Shown: in pieces, positions 51,103 to 59,191 of the stretch
Position numbering within the stretch: position 1 is the first letter of the stretch
How the letters are laid out: every line of letters starts with the position of its first letter
Assembly (NCBI RefSeq): GCF_000015245.1
Contig: NC_008700.1
Span: 2,920,001 to 2,984,000 of the forward strand
Length of the DNA: 64,000 nucleotides
Origin: Shewanella amazonensis SB2B
Lineage (GTDB): Bacteria; Pseudomonadota; Gammaproteobacteria; Enterobacterales; Shewanellaceae
Reading direction: 5' to 3'
Made by a program: the position numbers and the translations under genes
Notes under the pieces: model-generated
Told to the model about the DNA's origin: nothing
Seen by the model: the letters and a program-made list of their open reading frames with translations, nothing else
The model's database searches: none

Positions 51103-51678
51103 TTATTGCTGACTGATGTCTTTCAAGGCCGCCAGGGCCGCATCATAGTCCGGATGATGACTGACTTCACCAACCAATTCTTTGTATCTTAGGGTGCCCT
51201 CGGCATCCACGATAAAGATACTACGGGCAAGCAGACCTCTGTCTTCTATCAAGAGCCCGTACTCTTCGGCAAAGTTACGCCAAACTGAATCTGACAGAAC
51301 CTGAATATTCTCAACACCTTCAGTCTTGCAAAAACGCTTTTGCGCGAATGGCAGGTCGGTGCTCAGGGTCAGCATCACCACGGACTTGCCATCAAACTTG
51401 CCCACTTCGTCATTGAAGCGCTTGGTTTGCAATGCACACACACCGGTATCCAGGCTTGGAACAGCGCTGATAAGAACCGTTTTGCCCTTAAAATCACTTA
51501 ATGCCACGGGTTTGAAAGAAGCATCAACGACACGAAACCCAGGTGCGGTTTCACCCACCTGTGGCAGGGTTCCCGACAACATCACCTGCTTGCCCCCCAT
51601 AGTGACACTGTCTCTGTCCTGTGCCATACCCTGGGCAGCAACCAGGGCCAAGCCGATGCATAACGCCTTTTTGAACAT
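51103..51678 (-). CDS. tpx: Thiol peroxidase with a signal peptide
   Basis: Tpx reduces hydroperoxides using a thioredoxin-like donor. The 191-residue protein starts with a clear signal peptide (MFKKALCIGLALVAAQGMA), then the peroxiredoxin fold. The peroxidatic Cys is in SLDTGVCALQTKRF (near 85) and the resolving Cys in KRFCKTEG (near 119), the Tpx pair. E. coli Tpx (168 residues) lacks the cleaved leader, so this copy is likely periplasmic. AGGGAG before 51678 supports this start. The physiological electron donor in that compartment is unknown. Confidence 0.9.
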   Translation of the reverse strand: MFKKALCIGLALVAAQGMAQDRDSVTMGGKQVMLSGTLPQVGETAPGFRVVDASFKPVALSDFKGKTVLISAVPSLDTGVCALQTKRFNDEVGKFDGKSVVMLTLSTDLPFAQKRFCKTEGVENIQVLSDSVWRNFAEEYGLLIEDRGLLARSIFIVDAEGTLRYKELVGEVSHHPDYDAALAALKDISQQ

Positions 51679-51750
51679 TGTTTTTCTCCCTGTCATTAAC
51701 CGATAGCAGAGTGTTGCAAAGTGTGGCCAATACCGCCAGCCCTCGAATAA

Positions 51751-51776
51751 AAAAAGCCGGCGATTGCCGGCTTTTT
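51751..51776 (-). terminator. Terminator of mscS
   Basis: AAAAAGCCGGC with its complement (51751-51761, 51766-51776), GATT loop, T5 tract on the right. Confidence 0.8.
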
Positions 51777-51789
51777 ACCTTGCTGCAGC

Positions 51790-52617
51790 TTACTTGGCCG
51801 CAGGTAATTCCTTCACATGGATATCCATCTGAGGGTATGGGATACCAATGTTGTTGGCATCGAGGGCATTTTTGATCTGCTCGGTCAGTTCAAACTTGGC
51901 TGCCCAGAAATCGGCACCCTTAACCCAGGGACGCACCACAAAGTTTATAGAAGAAGCACCCAGTTCGCTCAGAGCAACGGTATACGCAGGGTCTTTCAGC
52001 ACATACTGATTGTTGTCCAGAATGTCGGTCAGGACTTTCTTGGTCAGCTTGATATCGGCGTCATAGGCAACACCAATCACCATGTCTACACGGCGCGTGT
52101 CCATGGCAGAGTAGTTGGTGATGGTGCCATTCATGATGGCAGAGTTGGGCGCAACGATAACCTTGTTATCGGGGGTACGCAGCTTGGTCGAGAAAATGGT
52201 GATTTCATCCACGGTACCGGCAATGCCGGCCGCTTCGATGTAGTCACCCACGCGGCATGGGCGGAACAGCACCATAAGTACACCGGCAGCAAAGTTCGAC
52301 AAAGAGCCCTGCAGTGCCAAACCCACAGCCAGACCGGCGGCACCGATAACAGCAACCAGAGAGGCTGTCTGTACACCGATTTGCCCCAGGGTGGCGATAA
52401 CGGTAAAAACAAACACCACTGCCCACGCCAGGTTGGCTACAAACGAGGTTACTGTTGGGTCAACCTTGCGGTTGTTCAGCATCTTGGTGGTTAACTTCTT
52501 CACCAAATTGGAGAAGTACTTACCGACCAGGAAAATGATAATGGCAAAAATGACTTTCAGACCGTAGGTCATGATCAGTTCTGGAGCCTGATCGATTAAT
52601 CCTTGGATATTATCCAT
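51790..52617 (-). CDS. mscS: Small-conductance mechanosensitive channel MscS
   Basis: MscS opens under membrane tension and releases solutes in hypo-osmotic shock. The 275-residue protein has three transmembrane helices (about 15-40, 65-85, 90-125). The pore helix reads GAAGLAVGLALQGSLSNFAAGVL, followed by the FRPCRVGDYIEAAG hinge and the cytosolic vestibule with NYSAMDTRRVDM. The start has GGGAGTAATTTC-like purines upstream. It lies 31 bases downstream of the OmpA-like gene, so the two may be co-transcribed. Confidence 0.93.
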   Translation of the reverse strand: MDNIQGLIDQAPELIMTYGLKVIFAIIIFLVGKYFSNLVKKLTTKMLNNRKVDPTVTSFVANLAWAVVFVFTVIATLGQIGVQTASLVAVIGAAGLAVGLALQGSLSNFAAGVLMVLFRPCRVGDYIEAAGIAGTVDEITIFSTKLRTPDNKVIVAPNSAIMNGTITNYSAMDTRRVDMVIGVAYDADIKLTKKVLTDILDNNQYVLKDPAYTVALSELGASSINFVVRPWVKGADFWAAKFELTEQIKNALDANNIGIPYPQMDIHVKELPAAK

Positions 52618-52648
52618 GAAATTACTCCCTTAACTTAAAAACACTGTG

Positions 52649-53212
52649 CTATTCAACAAGTATCAAAATATCGACACGGCGGTTTTGCTGTCGGCCTATC
52701 TCGGTGTTATTGGGGGCAACGGGCATTGACTCCCCAAAGGATGCTGTCGTTATTCTCGCTTTAGGGATAGCAAAATCCATGGCGAGACTAGCTGCAACAT
52801 TGTCAGCGCGTTCGGCTGACAAGCGATAATTGGCCGCTTCAGTACCTATGTCGTCGGTGTGCCCCTGAAGCAGCAACGAGACATGGTCTGTCTCGATACT
52901 CTTTGCCAACCACGCCAGCTTGGCGGCAGCTTCAAAAGGCACGAAGGCCGATCCGAAATCAAAATAGATCGACAGGATTTCGCCTTGGTGACAACTGGAT
53001 GGATATGGATTCATCTGTGACGTCATCAGACACACAGGAGCAGGCGCACTGACAGGAATACTACACCCGTTGGCCTCCACTGTGTTGCCCACCGGCGTAC
53101 CGGGACAGGCATCCTTGAAATCAGGTACTCCATCTCCATCTTTGTCGCTTACCGCATGCAGAGGCGAACTCAAGAGTCCCGCCAGCACACCAACGCAAAG
53201 CCAAGGGTTCAT
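52649..53212 (-). CDS. Exported OmpA-like peptidoglycan-binding protein with a TSP3 repeat
   Basis: This 187-residue protein has a signal peptide (first 20 residues, ending SSPLHA). Next is one calcium-type thrombospondin-3 repeat, DKDGDGVPDFKDACPGTPVG. The C-terminal half is an OmpA-type domain (LLQGHTDDIGTEAANYRLS, ERADNVAASL, NRRVDILIL) that binds peptidoglycan. There is no beta-barrel. It probably sits in the periplasm, anchored to the wall. Its link to MscS, which follows in the same direction, is unknown but could couple wall and osmotic stress. Confidence 0.86.
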   Translation of the reverse strand: MNPWLCVGVLAGLLSSPLHAVSDKDGDGVPDFKDACPGTPVGNTVEANGCSIPVSAPAPVCLMTSQMNPYPSSCHQGEILSIYFDFGSAFVPFEAAAKLAWLAKSIETDHVSLLLQGHTDDIGTEAANYRLSAERADNVAASLAMDFAIPKARITTASFGESMPVAPNNTEIGRQQNRRVDILILVE

Positions 53213-53367
53213 AGTGAAATCCCGGGATGTGTTAATCGTCGCCAGACATTCCGGCAGTCGGGGTTATCAACCCCAATCAACAACGAGAGATATTTTACTG
53301 CTTAATTTGCAAAGAAAAAGGATTTTGTTCGACGTCAACCAAAAGCCTAGCAGCACTGCCCGGGAAT

Positions 53368-53877
53368 TCAATCAATCGACTGAGATTCTGCGGCAGCGGA
53401 TACCGGTATCGCCTGATTGTGCCACTGCTGCCAGAGAGCCAGACGGCAACGATCAGGATCCTCATCGGCAGCGAGGGCTCTCATACCGGCAAGCAGCCGC
53501 GCCAGCAGCGCCTTGTCTTCGTCGAGCCAGGAGTGATAGAGCGGGGTATAGAAACCATGGCGACTGCCAAGGTCGAGTTGGGTATCAAAGCCACGACGAA
53601 TACCATTGAGGCACAGGGCTCTGGCTTTGAAGTGACGACGTTCCTGATAGGGTAAACCCAGCTTAGCCGGTACGGCCGAATAGAGGAGGATAAGAGCCAA
53701 AGTACCGGGAGGCGTTGCCTGCCAGTGTTCCAACGCCCCCAGATTTGCCTGCTCGAGCAACATGGCCCAATCGGCTTGATGATTCGCCATAGGTTCAGGG
53801 GATTCAAATGCACCAGAGCCGTGGGCATCCAGCGCCTGCTGTTCGGCTGTAAACCAAGAGCTCAGAAATGACTGCAT
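53368..53877 (-). CDS. DUF924-like hypothetical protein
   Basis: The 169-residue soluble protein looks like a divergent DUF924 member. It shares GTLALILLYSAVPAKLG in the place of the family's LALIILLDQFPRNIYR, and RHGFYTPLYHSWLDEDK in the place of the family's PFxHSE segment. The usual acidic motif is weak. No signal or membrane segment. The function of the family is unknown. Single gene with no clear terminator. Confidence 0.6.
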   Translation of the reverse strand: MQSFLSSWFTAEQQALDAHGSGAFESPEPMANHQADWAMLLEQANLGALEHWQATPPGTLALILLYSAVPAKLGLPYQERRHFKARALCLNGIRRGFDTQLDLGSRHGFYTPLYHSWLDEDKALLARLLAGMRALAADEDPDRCRLALWQQWHNQAIPVSAAAESQSID

Positions 53878-54084
53878 ATTCTTCTTATTCCCTATCGAAA
53901 AGCCACAGGCCAGCGAAAAGTTTGGCGAGAGCCAAAGCTTATCAGCCGCGCGCCTTGCGGGCTTCTCTACTTTGGTCGTACGGCCAGCTCATCCTCATTT
54001 CATCCTACTGCCGATAAAACACGGGCAAATAGAAAAGAAACACCATCAACAAGTCAGCTTCCAGCTGCAACAACTGCCACAGGC
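53878..54084. other. Region upstream of the LysR remnant
   Basis: I see no gene here. In particular there is no helix-turn-helix coding segment in any frame that could be the lost N-terminus of the adjacent LysR-type remnant. Confidence 0.4.
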
Positions 54085-54705
54085 TATATCAACACAGATA
54101 AGACTCTGGTGATATTAAGGCGACTGACCGAGAAGCAGCCCGAGCTCAGCTTCAAGCGGCTTTCTGCTTCCAGCAGCGACTGTATTAAAAGGGTCTCACA
54201 GGGGCACGCCAGTGCCGCACCGGTATTCAGTGAAACCCTCTTCCCTGAGAGGGGATTTCGAATCCGTTGGCGGCGTGCATTTTTAGCCCGCTGTGGCAAG
54301 CCAGCACCCGCACGCAAAGTATGCACCTTTCCCATGTGGATGAACTTAAGCTGCAATGGCTATTGGTGATTGGTGATTGGCTCAGGGGCCATGGGGCATT
54401 CTCTCTTCAGGGCTCCCCACTCACCTGGTGTATGGTATGCCGATAATAACCACGTACGTTTGACTATGGTGCGGGAGGGAGTTGGCTGGGCACAGCTTCC
54501 TGTTCACCCGGTAAGAGAAGGTTTAGCGTCAGCTACCCCTGTGCCTTTGCCAGCGGACTTTGAGGTCCTTGACCGGCACGCCAATGTAGACATTATTCAG
54601 CATCAGAGTCTGTCGACGCAGTCCCTCGGGCAAGAGATCAGCGCTCTGATAAGGGGCCTGGGGTTCGGGGATTGCGATAAAAAATGCAGAAGAAAGAGGC
54701 AATAA
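54085..54705 (+). pseudogene. Decayed LysR-type transcriptional regulator
   Basis: Two forward frames together look like parts of a LysR effector-binding domain. The first (about 54097-54230) reads LRRLTEKQPELSFKRLSASS and IKRVSQGHASA. The second (54430-54660) reads VWYADNNHVRLTMVREGVGW, then AQLPVHPVREGLASA and the usual C-terminal sheet. They lie in different frames and are separated by about 200 bases that fit no LysR segment. There is no helix-turn-helix upstream. So frame breaks and loss of the 5' end have occurred. The terminator at 54701-54733 still follows. What it regulated cannot be read. Confidence 0.6.
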
Positions 54706-54733
54706 AAAAGCGACCCGAGGTCGCTTTTTTATT
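54701..54733. terminator. Bidirectional terminator
   Basis: Fifteen-bp perfect stem (54701-54715 with 54719-54733) and a CGA loop. It serves the DUF4136 gene (-) and the decayed regulator (+). Confidence 0.9.
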
Positions 54734-54743
54734 ACTCTTAGCC

Positions 54744-55304
54744 TTACTTGGTATCAGACTTTGGTGGATAATTCAGCATCACACCGGCCACGGCTTCACG
54801 CACCTTGGTTTCACGTTCCTGTGGCGTATTGCTGTCGCGTATGGTGTCGGCCACTGAGCCACGCCATACCAGCTTACCTGATTTATTATCAATTAGATCA
54901 ATGATAAGTGTACCAACCTCATACTCGCGCACCGTGGTTTGGGTCTGCACGTTACCACCCCAGCCCCAACCCGGTCCCCAATACGGGTTATAGCCATAGC
55001 TGGTGTTGAAGGTATCAACATTGATTTTCTTATCAACCTTGGTGAGGTAGTTCACCAAGAGATCGGCACCGGCCGCCTCTGACTTACTGAATCCCTTCTG
55101 GGCAAGTTCAGTCTCGATGGCGTCACGCACCCTTTGATCCATCAGGCCATCGAGGTGATAACCCGCGTCATCGTCCTTCTTTTCTACCCAGGCATAGGTT
55201 TTGTATTGGTTAAAAGTCACTCCGGGATCGAAGTCCCAGCTGGTTTTCATACTGGAACAGGCACTGAGAGCCAGCAAGGCGGCCACAACTATAATCTTTT
55301 TCAT
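54744..55304 (-). CDS. DUF4136 family lipoprotein
   Basis: The 186-residue outer-membrane-type lipoprotein has a lipobox LALSAC (Cys near 16). After it comes the DUF4136 domain: DFDPGVTFNQYKTYAW, VRDAIETELAQKGF, ADLLVNYLT and a GTLIIDLIDNKSGKLVWRG stretch. The middle has an aromatic Gly/Trp/Tyr segment (YGYNPYWGPGWGWGG). The family is common in Bacteroidetes and gammaproteobacteria and is of unknown function. I chose 55304 because GGAG lies nine bases upstream. The gene is divergent from the Fur-boxed gene, 140 bases away. Confidence 0.85.
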   Translation of the reverse strand: MKKIIVVAALLALSACSSMKTSWDFDPGVTFNQYKTYAWVEKKDDDAGYHLDGLMDQRVRDAIETELAQKGFSKSEAAGADLLVNYLTKVDKKINVDTFNTSYGYNPYWGPGWGWGGNVQTQTTVREYEVGTLIIDLIDNKSGKLVWRGSVADTIRDSNTPQERETKVREAVAGVMLNYPPKSDTK

Positions 55305-55444
55305 AAAGGGTCTCTCCGAAGCAAAGTCTTCTGCCCTTTCAGACAGATAAGAGGCAATTTGGTTCAGCTTAACTGTGCTTTTTGTGACTAACAACTGAAA
55401 TTACCACAAATTCAAAATCCAATCTTGACCCATTGCCAGCACCT

Positions 55445-55463
55445 ATTGATAATAATTATCAAT
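55445..55463. promoter_or_regulatory. Fur box overlapping a sigma-70 promoter
   Basis: ATTGATAAT-A-ATTATCAAT is a perfect 19-base palindrome that contains the GATAAT-N-ATTATC Fur core. It overlaps TTGATA (-35, 55446-55451). A TTTAAT -10 lies at 55468-55473 with a 16-base spacer, so bound Fur would block the promoter of the gene at 55496. Confidence 0.78.
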
Positions 55464-55495
55464 TAGATTTAATTCCATTCAGGCAGGGAGTCTTT

Positions 55496-55825
55496 ATGTA
55501 TTGGTTTATCGCAGCCGCCGTGATTGCATCAGCTATCGTGTTGTTTGGTCCCCGCTCCGAACCCGCAACCGGCCCTGTGAAGGCTGATTCCACACAGACC
55601 GCCATTTCAGGCAGCCACTACTGCCTGTTACTCCTGGCTGTACTGGTGTCTCTTTGGCTGCTCTTTACTCAATCTTCAGTGGATAAAATGCTGCCTATTG
55701 CCCTGACGCTGGGATTAACCGCAACCTGCGCTACCTTACTGGTGACTAAATTGCAGTCGTTTCTACTTCCCTGCGCCCTCGTTACCACCATTCTGCTTAT
55801 CCTGAATTTTCTGAGTATGTTTTAA
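55496..55825 (+). CDS. Small Fur-regulated inner-membrane protein
   Basis: The 109-residue protein is strongly hydrophobic with about four helices (3-20, 43-60, 65-82, 88-108). I do not recognise it with certainty; DUF3325-like membrane proteins that travel with siderophore uptake genes have similar size and layout. The start at 55496 is set by GGAG five bases upstream, and the longer frame would run through the Fur box. It stands alone, without receptor, TonB or siderophore genes nearby. Its iron link is inferred only from the promoter. Confidence 0.7.
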   Translation: MYWFIAAAVIASAIVLFGPRSEPATGPVKADSTQTAISGSHYCLLLLAVLVSLWLLFTQSSVDKMLPIALTLGLTATCATLLVTKLQSFLLPCALVTTILLILNFLSMF

Positions 55826-55835
55826 TCCCGAGGCC

Positions 55836-55870
55836 TGAAAAAACACCACCTTAAGGGTGGTGTTTTGTTT
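55836..55870 (+). terminator. Terminator of the Fur-regulated gene
   Basis: AAAACACCACC with its complement (55840-55850, 55856-55866), TTAAG loop, T-rich tail. Confidence 0.82.
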
Positions 55871-55938
55871 TTTAACGCCACAACATATATTTGCCGACTC
55901 TGGTAAACTGACAAAAAGAGACTGCGGCAGAGTGAACT

Positions 55939-56268
55939 ATGAGAATCGATCCGAACGTATTACTGGTGTACAGCACAGATAAGGGCAGAATCGATGAGCC
56001 CACACCGGAAGTTGAGGTACCCAAAGGCGACGGCGTGGTTCGCATCCACAGAGACAGTAAAGGCCGCAAGGGAAAGGGTGTCAGCGTGATAAGCGGCCTG
56101 GGACTCGACCAGGGAGCACTCAAGGAGCTGGCTCAAAAGCTAAAGAAGCAGTGTGGCTGTGGTGGAACAGTAAAGGACTTCGACATTGAAGTCCAAACCG
56201 ATAACCGGGAACTGCTAAAGGGCCTGCTTGAAAAACAAGGATTTACCGTAAAGCTTGCGGGAGGGTAA
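55939..56268 (+). CDS. yciH: SUI1/eIF1-like translation factor YciH
   Basis: YciH is the bacterial counterpart of eIF1 and affects start-codon selection and stress translation. The 109-residue protein has an N-terminal arm (1-30) and a SUI1 domain with GDGVVRIHRDSKGRKGKGVSVI (quoted here as GDGVVRIHRDSKGRKG) and LKKQCGCGGTVKD, then GLLEKQGFTVKLAGG at the end. The upstream site is weak (AGAG). It leads yqgE-ruvX, with two bases between its stop and the yqgE ATG. Confidence 0.92.
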   Translation: MRIDPNVLLVYSTDKGRIDEPTPEVEVPKGDGVVRIHRDSKGRKGKGVSVISGLGLDQGALKELAQKLKKQCGCGGTVKDFDIEVQTDNRELLKGLLEKQGFTVKLAGG

Positions 56269-56270
56269 TC

Positions 56271-56840
56271 ATGTCGATGGACAGCCTTAAAAATCATTTT
56301 CTGATTGCCATGCCAAGCCTTAATGACGGCTTCTTTGACAAGACGGTTGTTTACCTCTGTGAACATGATGCCAAAGGCGCCATGGGCCTGATTATTAACC
56401 GCCCCGTGGGCATGAGCGTGCGTGACCTCTTGTCACAACTGGATTTAATGCCTGACGAAGGCATTTTGCTTGGAGAAAGTGCCGATCAGGTTCTGGTGGG
56501 CGGCCCGGTCAATCCGGAGCGTGGTTTTGTGCTGCACACCACCCAGGAAGGTTGGGCAAATTCCAGCAGACTGACGGATGAGCTGATGCTCACCACCTCC
56601 CGTGACATCCTCTCGGCCATAGGCACCAGCAAAGCGCCCAGTCACTTTATGGTGGCATTGGGCTATGCAGGCTGGAGTGCCGGGCAGCTTGAGGAAGAGC
56701 TGGCACAAAACAGCTGGCTGACTATTCCTGCCAGCGATGAAATCCTGTTTGCCATTCCCCACGAAGACCGCTGGAATCAGGCCAGTAAAGCCCTTGGCTT
56801 TGAGCTTTGGCAAGTGTCCAATCAGGCGGGGCACGCCTGA
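56271..56840 (+). CDS. yqgE: UPF0301 protein YqgE (AlgH family)
   Basis: The 189-residue YqgE/AlgH protein has the family opening HFLIAMPSLNDGFFDKTVVYLCEHD (quoted here as HFLIAMPSLNDGFF) and the middle GLIINRPVGMS with VGGPVNPERGFVLH. AlgH is tied to alginate control in Pseudomonas, but a biochemical role is not established. GGAGG six bases upstream supports the start. The stop overlaps the ruvX ATG by one base (TGATG), so the pair is coupled, as in most gammaproteobacteria. Confidence 0.93.
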   Translation: MSMDSLKNHFLIAMPSLNDGFFDKTVVYLCEHDAKGAMGLIINRPVGMSVRDLLSQLDLMPDEGILLGESADQVLVGGPVNPERGFVLHTTQEGWANSSRLTDELMLTTSRDILSAIGTSKAPSHFMVALGYAGWSAGQLEEELAQNSWLTIPASDEILFAIPHEDRWNQASKALGFELWQVSNQAGHA

Positions 56841-57259
56841 TGAGCACAGTGATGGGATTTGATTTTGGTACCAAGAGTATCGGTATTGCCGTTGGCCAGT
56901 CGATTACCGGCAGCGCCAACCCGCTCACCTCAATTAAGGCGGTGGATGGTATTCCCAACTGGGAAGATATAGGTAAGTTAATCAATGAGTGGAAACCGGA
57001 CCTGCTGGTAATAGGTCTGCCGCTGAACATGGACGGCACAGAGCAGGAGATGACCCAGCGGGCCCGCAAGTTTGCCAACCGCTTGAATGGCCGTTTCGGA
57101 GTCAAGATTGCCACCCAGGATGAGAGGCTGACCACTGCCGATGCCAAGGCAAGATTATTCGAACTTGGCGGTTTTAAGGCTCTCACCAAGGGCCAGGTGG
57201 ATGCGGTATCGGCAGTATTGATTGTCGAAAGTTACTTTGAAAATCAATATGGTGCCTGA
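56840..57259 (+). CDS. ruvX: RuvX/YqgF pre-16S rRNA nuclease
   Basis: YqgF has an RNase H-like fold. It is needed for 5'-end processing of 16S rRNA and was once named a Holliday-junction resolvase. The 139-residue protein (138 in E. coli) has GFDFGTKSIGIAVGQ near 6 (first catalytic Asp), VIGLPLNMDG with a strand Asp, and the final VDAVSAVLIVESY (last catalytic Asp). The start at 56840 sits in the yqgE stop. The longer frame overlaps yqgE. Confidence 0.95.
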   Translation: MSTVMGFDFGTKSIGIAVGQSITGSANPLTSIKAVDGIPNWEDIGKLINEWKPDLLVIGLPLNMDGTEQEMTQRARKFANRLNGRFGVKIATQDERLTTADAKARLFELGGFKALTKGQVDAVSAVLIVESYFENQYGA

Positions 57260-57267
57260 TGTTGCCA

Positions 57268-57304
57268 AAATAAAAAACGCCGCTGAATGCGGCGTTTTTT
57301 ATTT
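57268..57304. terminator. Bidirectional terminator between ruvX and the glutathione peroxidase gene
   Basis: Sixteen-bp stem (57268-57283 with 57289-57304), TGAAT loop, and A and T runs. Confidence 0.9.
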
Positions 57305-57326
57305 CGTCTCCCCTTGCCTGAAACAC

Positions 57327-57920
57327 TCAGAGTGCTTTGGGCAAGGCAGCCTCGATAGCGGCTTTAAGCTCAAGGCTGTCAGGCTTTACACGGGAGTTGA
57401 AAGCCGTCACTTCTTTGCCATCGGCAGACACCAGATACTTGTAGAAATTCCACTTGGGTGAACCGGCTTTTTCGCCCAAATACTCAAACACAGGATTGGC
57501 ATCACCTCCACGCACCGCCGATGTGGCCAGCATGGTAAAGGTCACACCATAGTTGAGGTAGCATACCTTGGCGGTATCCTTTTCATCGTTTTCTTCCTGA
57601 AAGAAGTCATCGGATGGAAAACCCACCAGCACCAGTCCCTTGGGGCCATATTCCTTGTTGAGCAGCTCAAGCGCCTTGAACTGTGGCGTAAAGCCGCAGT
57701 TGCTGGCGGTATTGATAAAGAGCACTGGTTTGCCGGCGGCAATATCGCAAAGGTTCACCGACTCACTTGAGTGCAGCTTACGAAACTCGTGATTGAGATA
57801 CGCAGGACAAGCGACTTGCGTGCCCGCAGTGTGCTCCGCGGCGTTTTGAGTCTCAACAGTTTCTGCCATTGCCGGATGAACACCTGAAACCAGCAGTAAT
57901 GAAAACAATAAGCTACGCAT
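57327..57920 (-). CDS. Exported glutathione peroxidase family protein
   Basis: The 197-residue protein has a signal peptide (LLFSLLLVSGVHPAMA before the cut). After that comes a cysteine-type GPx domain. The peroxidatic Cys is in NTASNCGFTPQF (near 75), with GFPSDDF and KWNFYKYLVS supplying the rest of the family site. Selenocysteine is replaced by Cys, and a second Cys in DTAKVCYLNYG could resolve it. Most bacterial GPx of this kind use thioredoxin. The signal peptide places this one in the periplasm, so the donor is unclear. Confidence 0.88.
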   Translation of the reverse strand: MRSLLFSLLLVSGVHPAMAETVETQNAAEHTAGTQVACPAYLNHEFRKLHSSESVNLCDIAAGKPVLFINTASNCGFTPQFKALELLNKEYGPKGLVLVGFPSDDFFQEENDEKDTAKVCYLNYGVTFTMLATSAVRGGDANPVFEYLGEKAGSPKWNFYKYLVSADGKEVTAFNSRVKPDSLELKAAIEAALPKAL

Positions 57921-58028
57921 TCTGACTCCTGAATACCTATCTCTTCAATGACCTTCCCGACCGAAAATAGCCATTTTCGGAAAGCACTCTTACTCATCAG
58001 ATTACGCCACAAGTTGCCGTAACGATCA

Positions 58029-58054
58029 AAAAACCAGGCATACGCCTGGTTTTT
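58029..58054 (-). terminator. Terminator of pilU
   Basis: AAAAACCAGGC with its complement (58029-58039, 58044-58054) and an ATAC loop, with a T-run on the minus strand. It lies 15 bases after the pilU stop. Confidence 0.78.
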
Positions 58055-58069
58055 CTTCATGACTGAGCG

Positions 58070-59182
58070 TCAATCCATGTCCAGGGTCACGCCTTCCAGG
58101 AAGCCTGAACCTGTACTTTCGGAGCCCGCCAGTTTGATCATCAAACGCAGATCGTTCGGCGAGTCAGCATGGTGCAAGGCATCGGCGTAGGTGATTTCAC
58201 CTTCCTGATAAAGCTTGAACAGCGCCTGGTCAAAGGTCTGCATCCCCTGCTCATTGGACTTGGCCATGGTGTCTTTAAGCAAATGCAGCTCGTTTTTCTG
58301 AATAATGCTCGACACACGGGGGGTGTTAATCAGAATTTCAATGGCCGCACGACGCCCCGTGCCATCGGCTTTGGGTACCAATTGCTGTGCCACAATACCG
58401 CGCAGGTTGAGTGACAGGTCAAACAACAGCTGCTGGTGCTTACTTTCGGGCACCAGGTGCATGATACGGTCCAGCGCCTGGTTGGCGTTGTTGGCGTGCA
58501 GGGTAGCCATACACAGGTGACCTGTCTCAGCAAATGACAGCGCAAATTCCATGGTTTCCTGGCTGCGGATCTCACCGATAAGGATCACGTCCGGGGCCTG
58601 ACGCAGCGAGCTTTTCAGCGCCGCATCGAAGGACTCGGTATCGATCCCCACTTCCCGCTGGGTGATGATGCTCTTGCGGTGATCGTGCACAAATTCCACA
58701 GGGTCTTCGATGGTCAGGATATGACCACGTTCATGGCCATTGCGATACCCAACCATGGCGGCCAGCGACGTCGATTTACCCGTACCTGTACCACCCACCA
58801 TAATGATAAGACCGCGTTTACTCATCACCAGATCTTTAAGCACCGGTGGCAGTTTCAAGTCTTCCATCTCAGGAATTTTGGTCTCGATACGACGCATTAC
58901 GCAACCGGGAGACTCACGCTGCCAGAAAGCACTGACCCGGAAACGTCCCAGGTCCTTGGCGGCAAAGGCGAAGTTACACTCACGGCTCTCGTGGAACTCT
59001 TTCTTTTGCGCATCTGACATCAGGGACTCAACAAAGTCCAGTGATTGGGCAGGGCTGAAGGCATTTTCCGCCAGTGGCCGCAGCTCACCGTCGATTTTGG
59101 CGCTGGGAGGAAAACCCGCGGTGATGAACAAATCCGAGGCTTTGCGCTCGACCATCACCTTCAGAAAGGGACGTACATCCAT
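58070..59182 (-). CDS. pilU: Type IV pilus ATPase PilU
   Basis: PilU is a PilT-like retraction ATPase that assists retraction of type IV pili. The 370-residue protein has Walker A VGGTGTGKSTSLAAMVGY (near 133), the Asp box ILTIEDPVEFVHDH, Walker B DVILIGEIRSQETME, and the His box TGHLCMATLHANNANQ. Three closely spaced start codons occur: a TTG, then two ATGs. The ATG at 59182 has AAGGA six bases upstream, the best spacing. pilT ends nine bases upstream, so both ATPases are in one unit. Confidence 0.94.
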   Translation of the reverse strand: MDVRPFLKVMVERKASDLFITAGFPPSAKIDGELRPLAENAFSPAQSLDFVESLMSDAQKKEFHESRECNFAFAAKDLGRFRVSAFWQRESPGCVMRRIETKIPEMEDLKLPPVLKDLVMSKRGLIIMVGGTGTGKSTSLAAMVGYRNGHERGHILTIEDPVEFVHDHRKSIITQREVGIDTESFDAALKSSLRQAPDVILIGEIRSQETMEFALSFAETGHLCMATLHANNANQALDRIMHLVPESKHQQLLFDLSLNLRGIVAQQLVPKADGTGRRAAIEILINTPRVSSIIQKNELHLLKDTMAKSNEQGMQTFDQALFKLYQEGEITYADALHHADSPNDLRLMIKLAGSESTGSGFLEGVTLDMD

Positions 59183-59191
59183 CATCAATCC

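Noticed and set aside
54222..54260. tRNA-like T-arm (GGATTTCGAATCC)
   Set aside because: The stem does not pair in the tRNA geometry, and no other arm is present.
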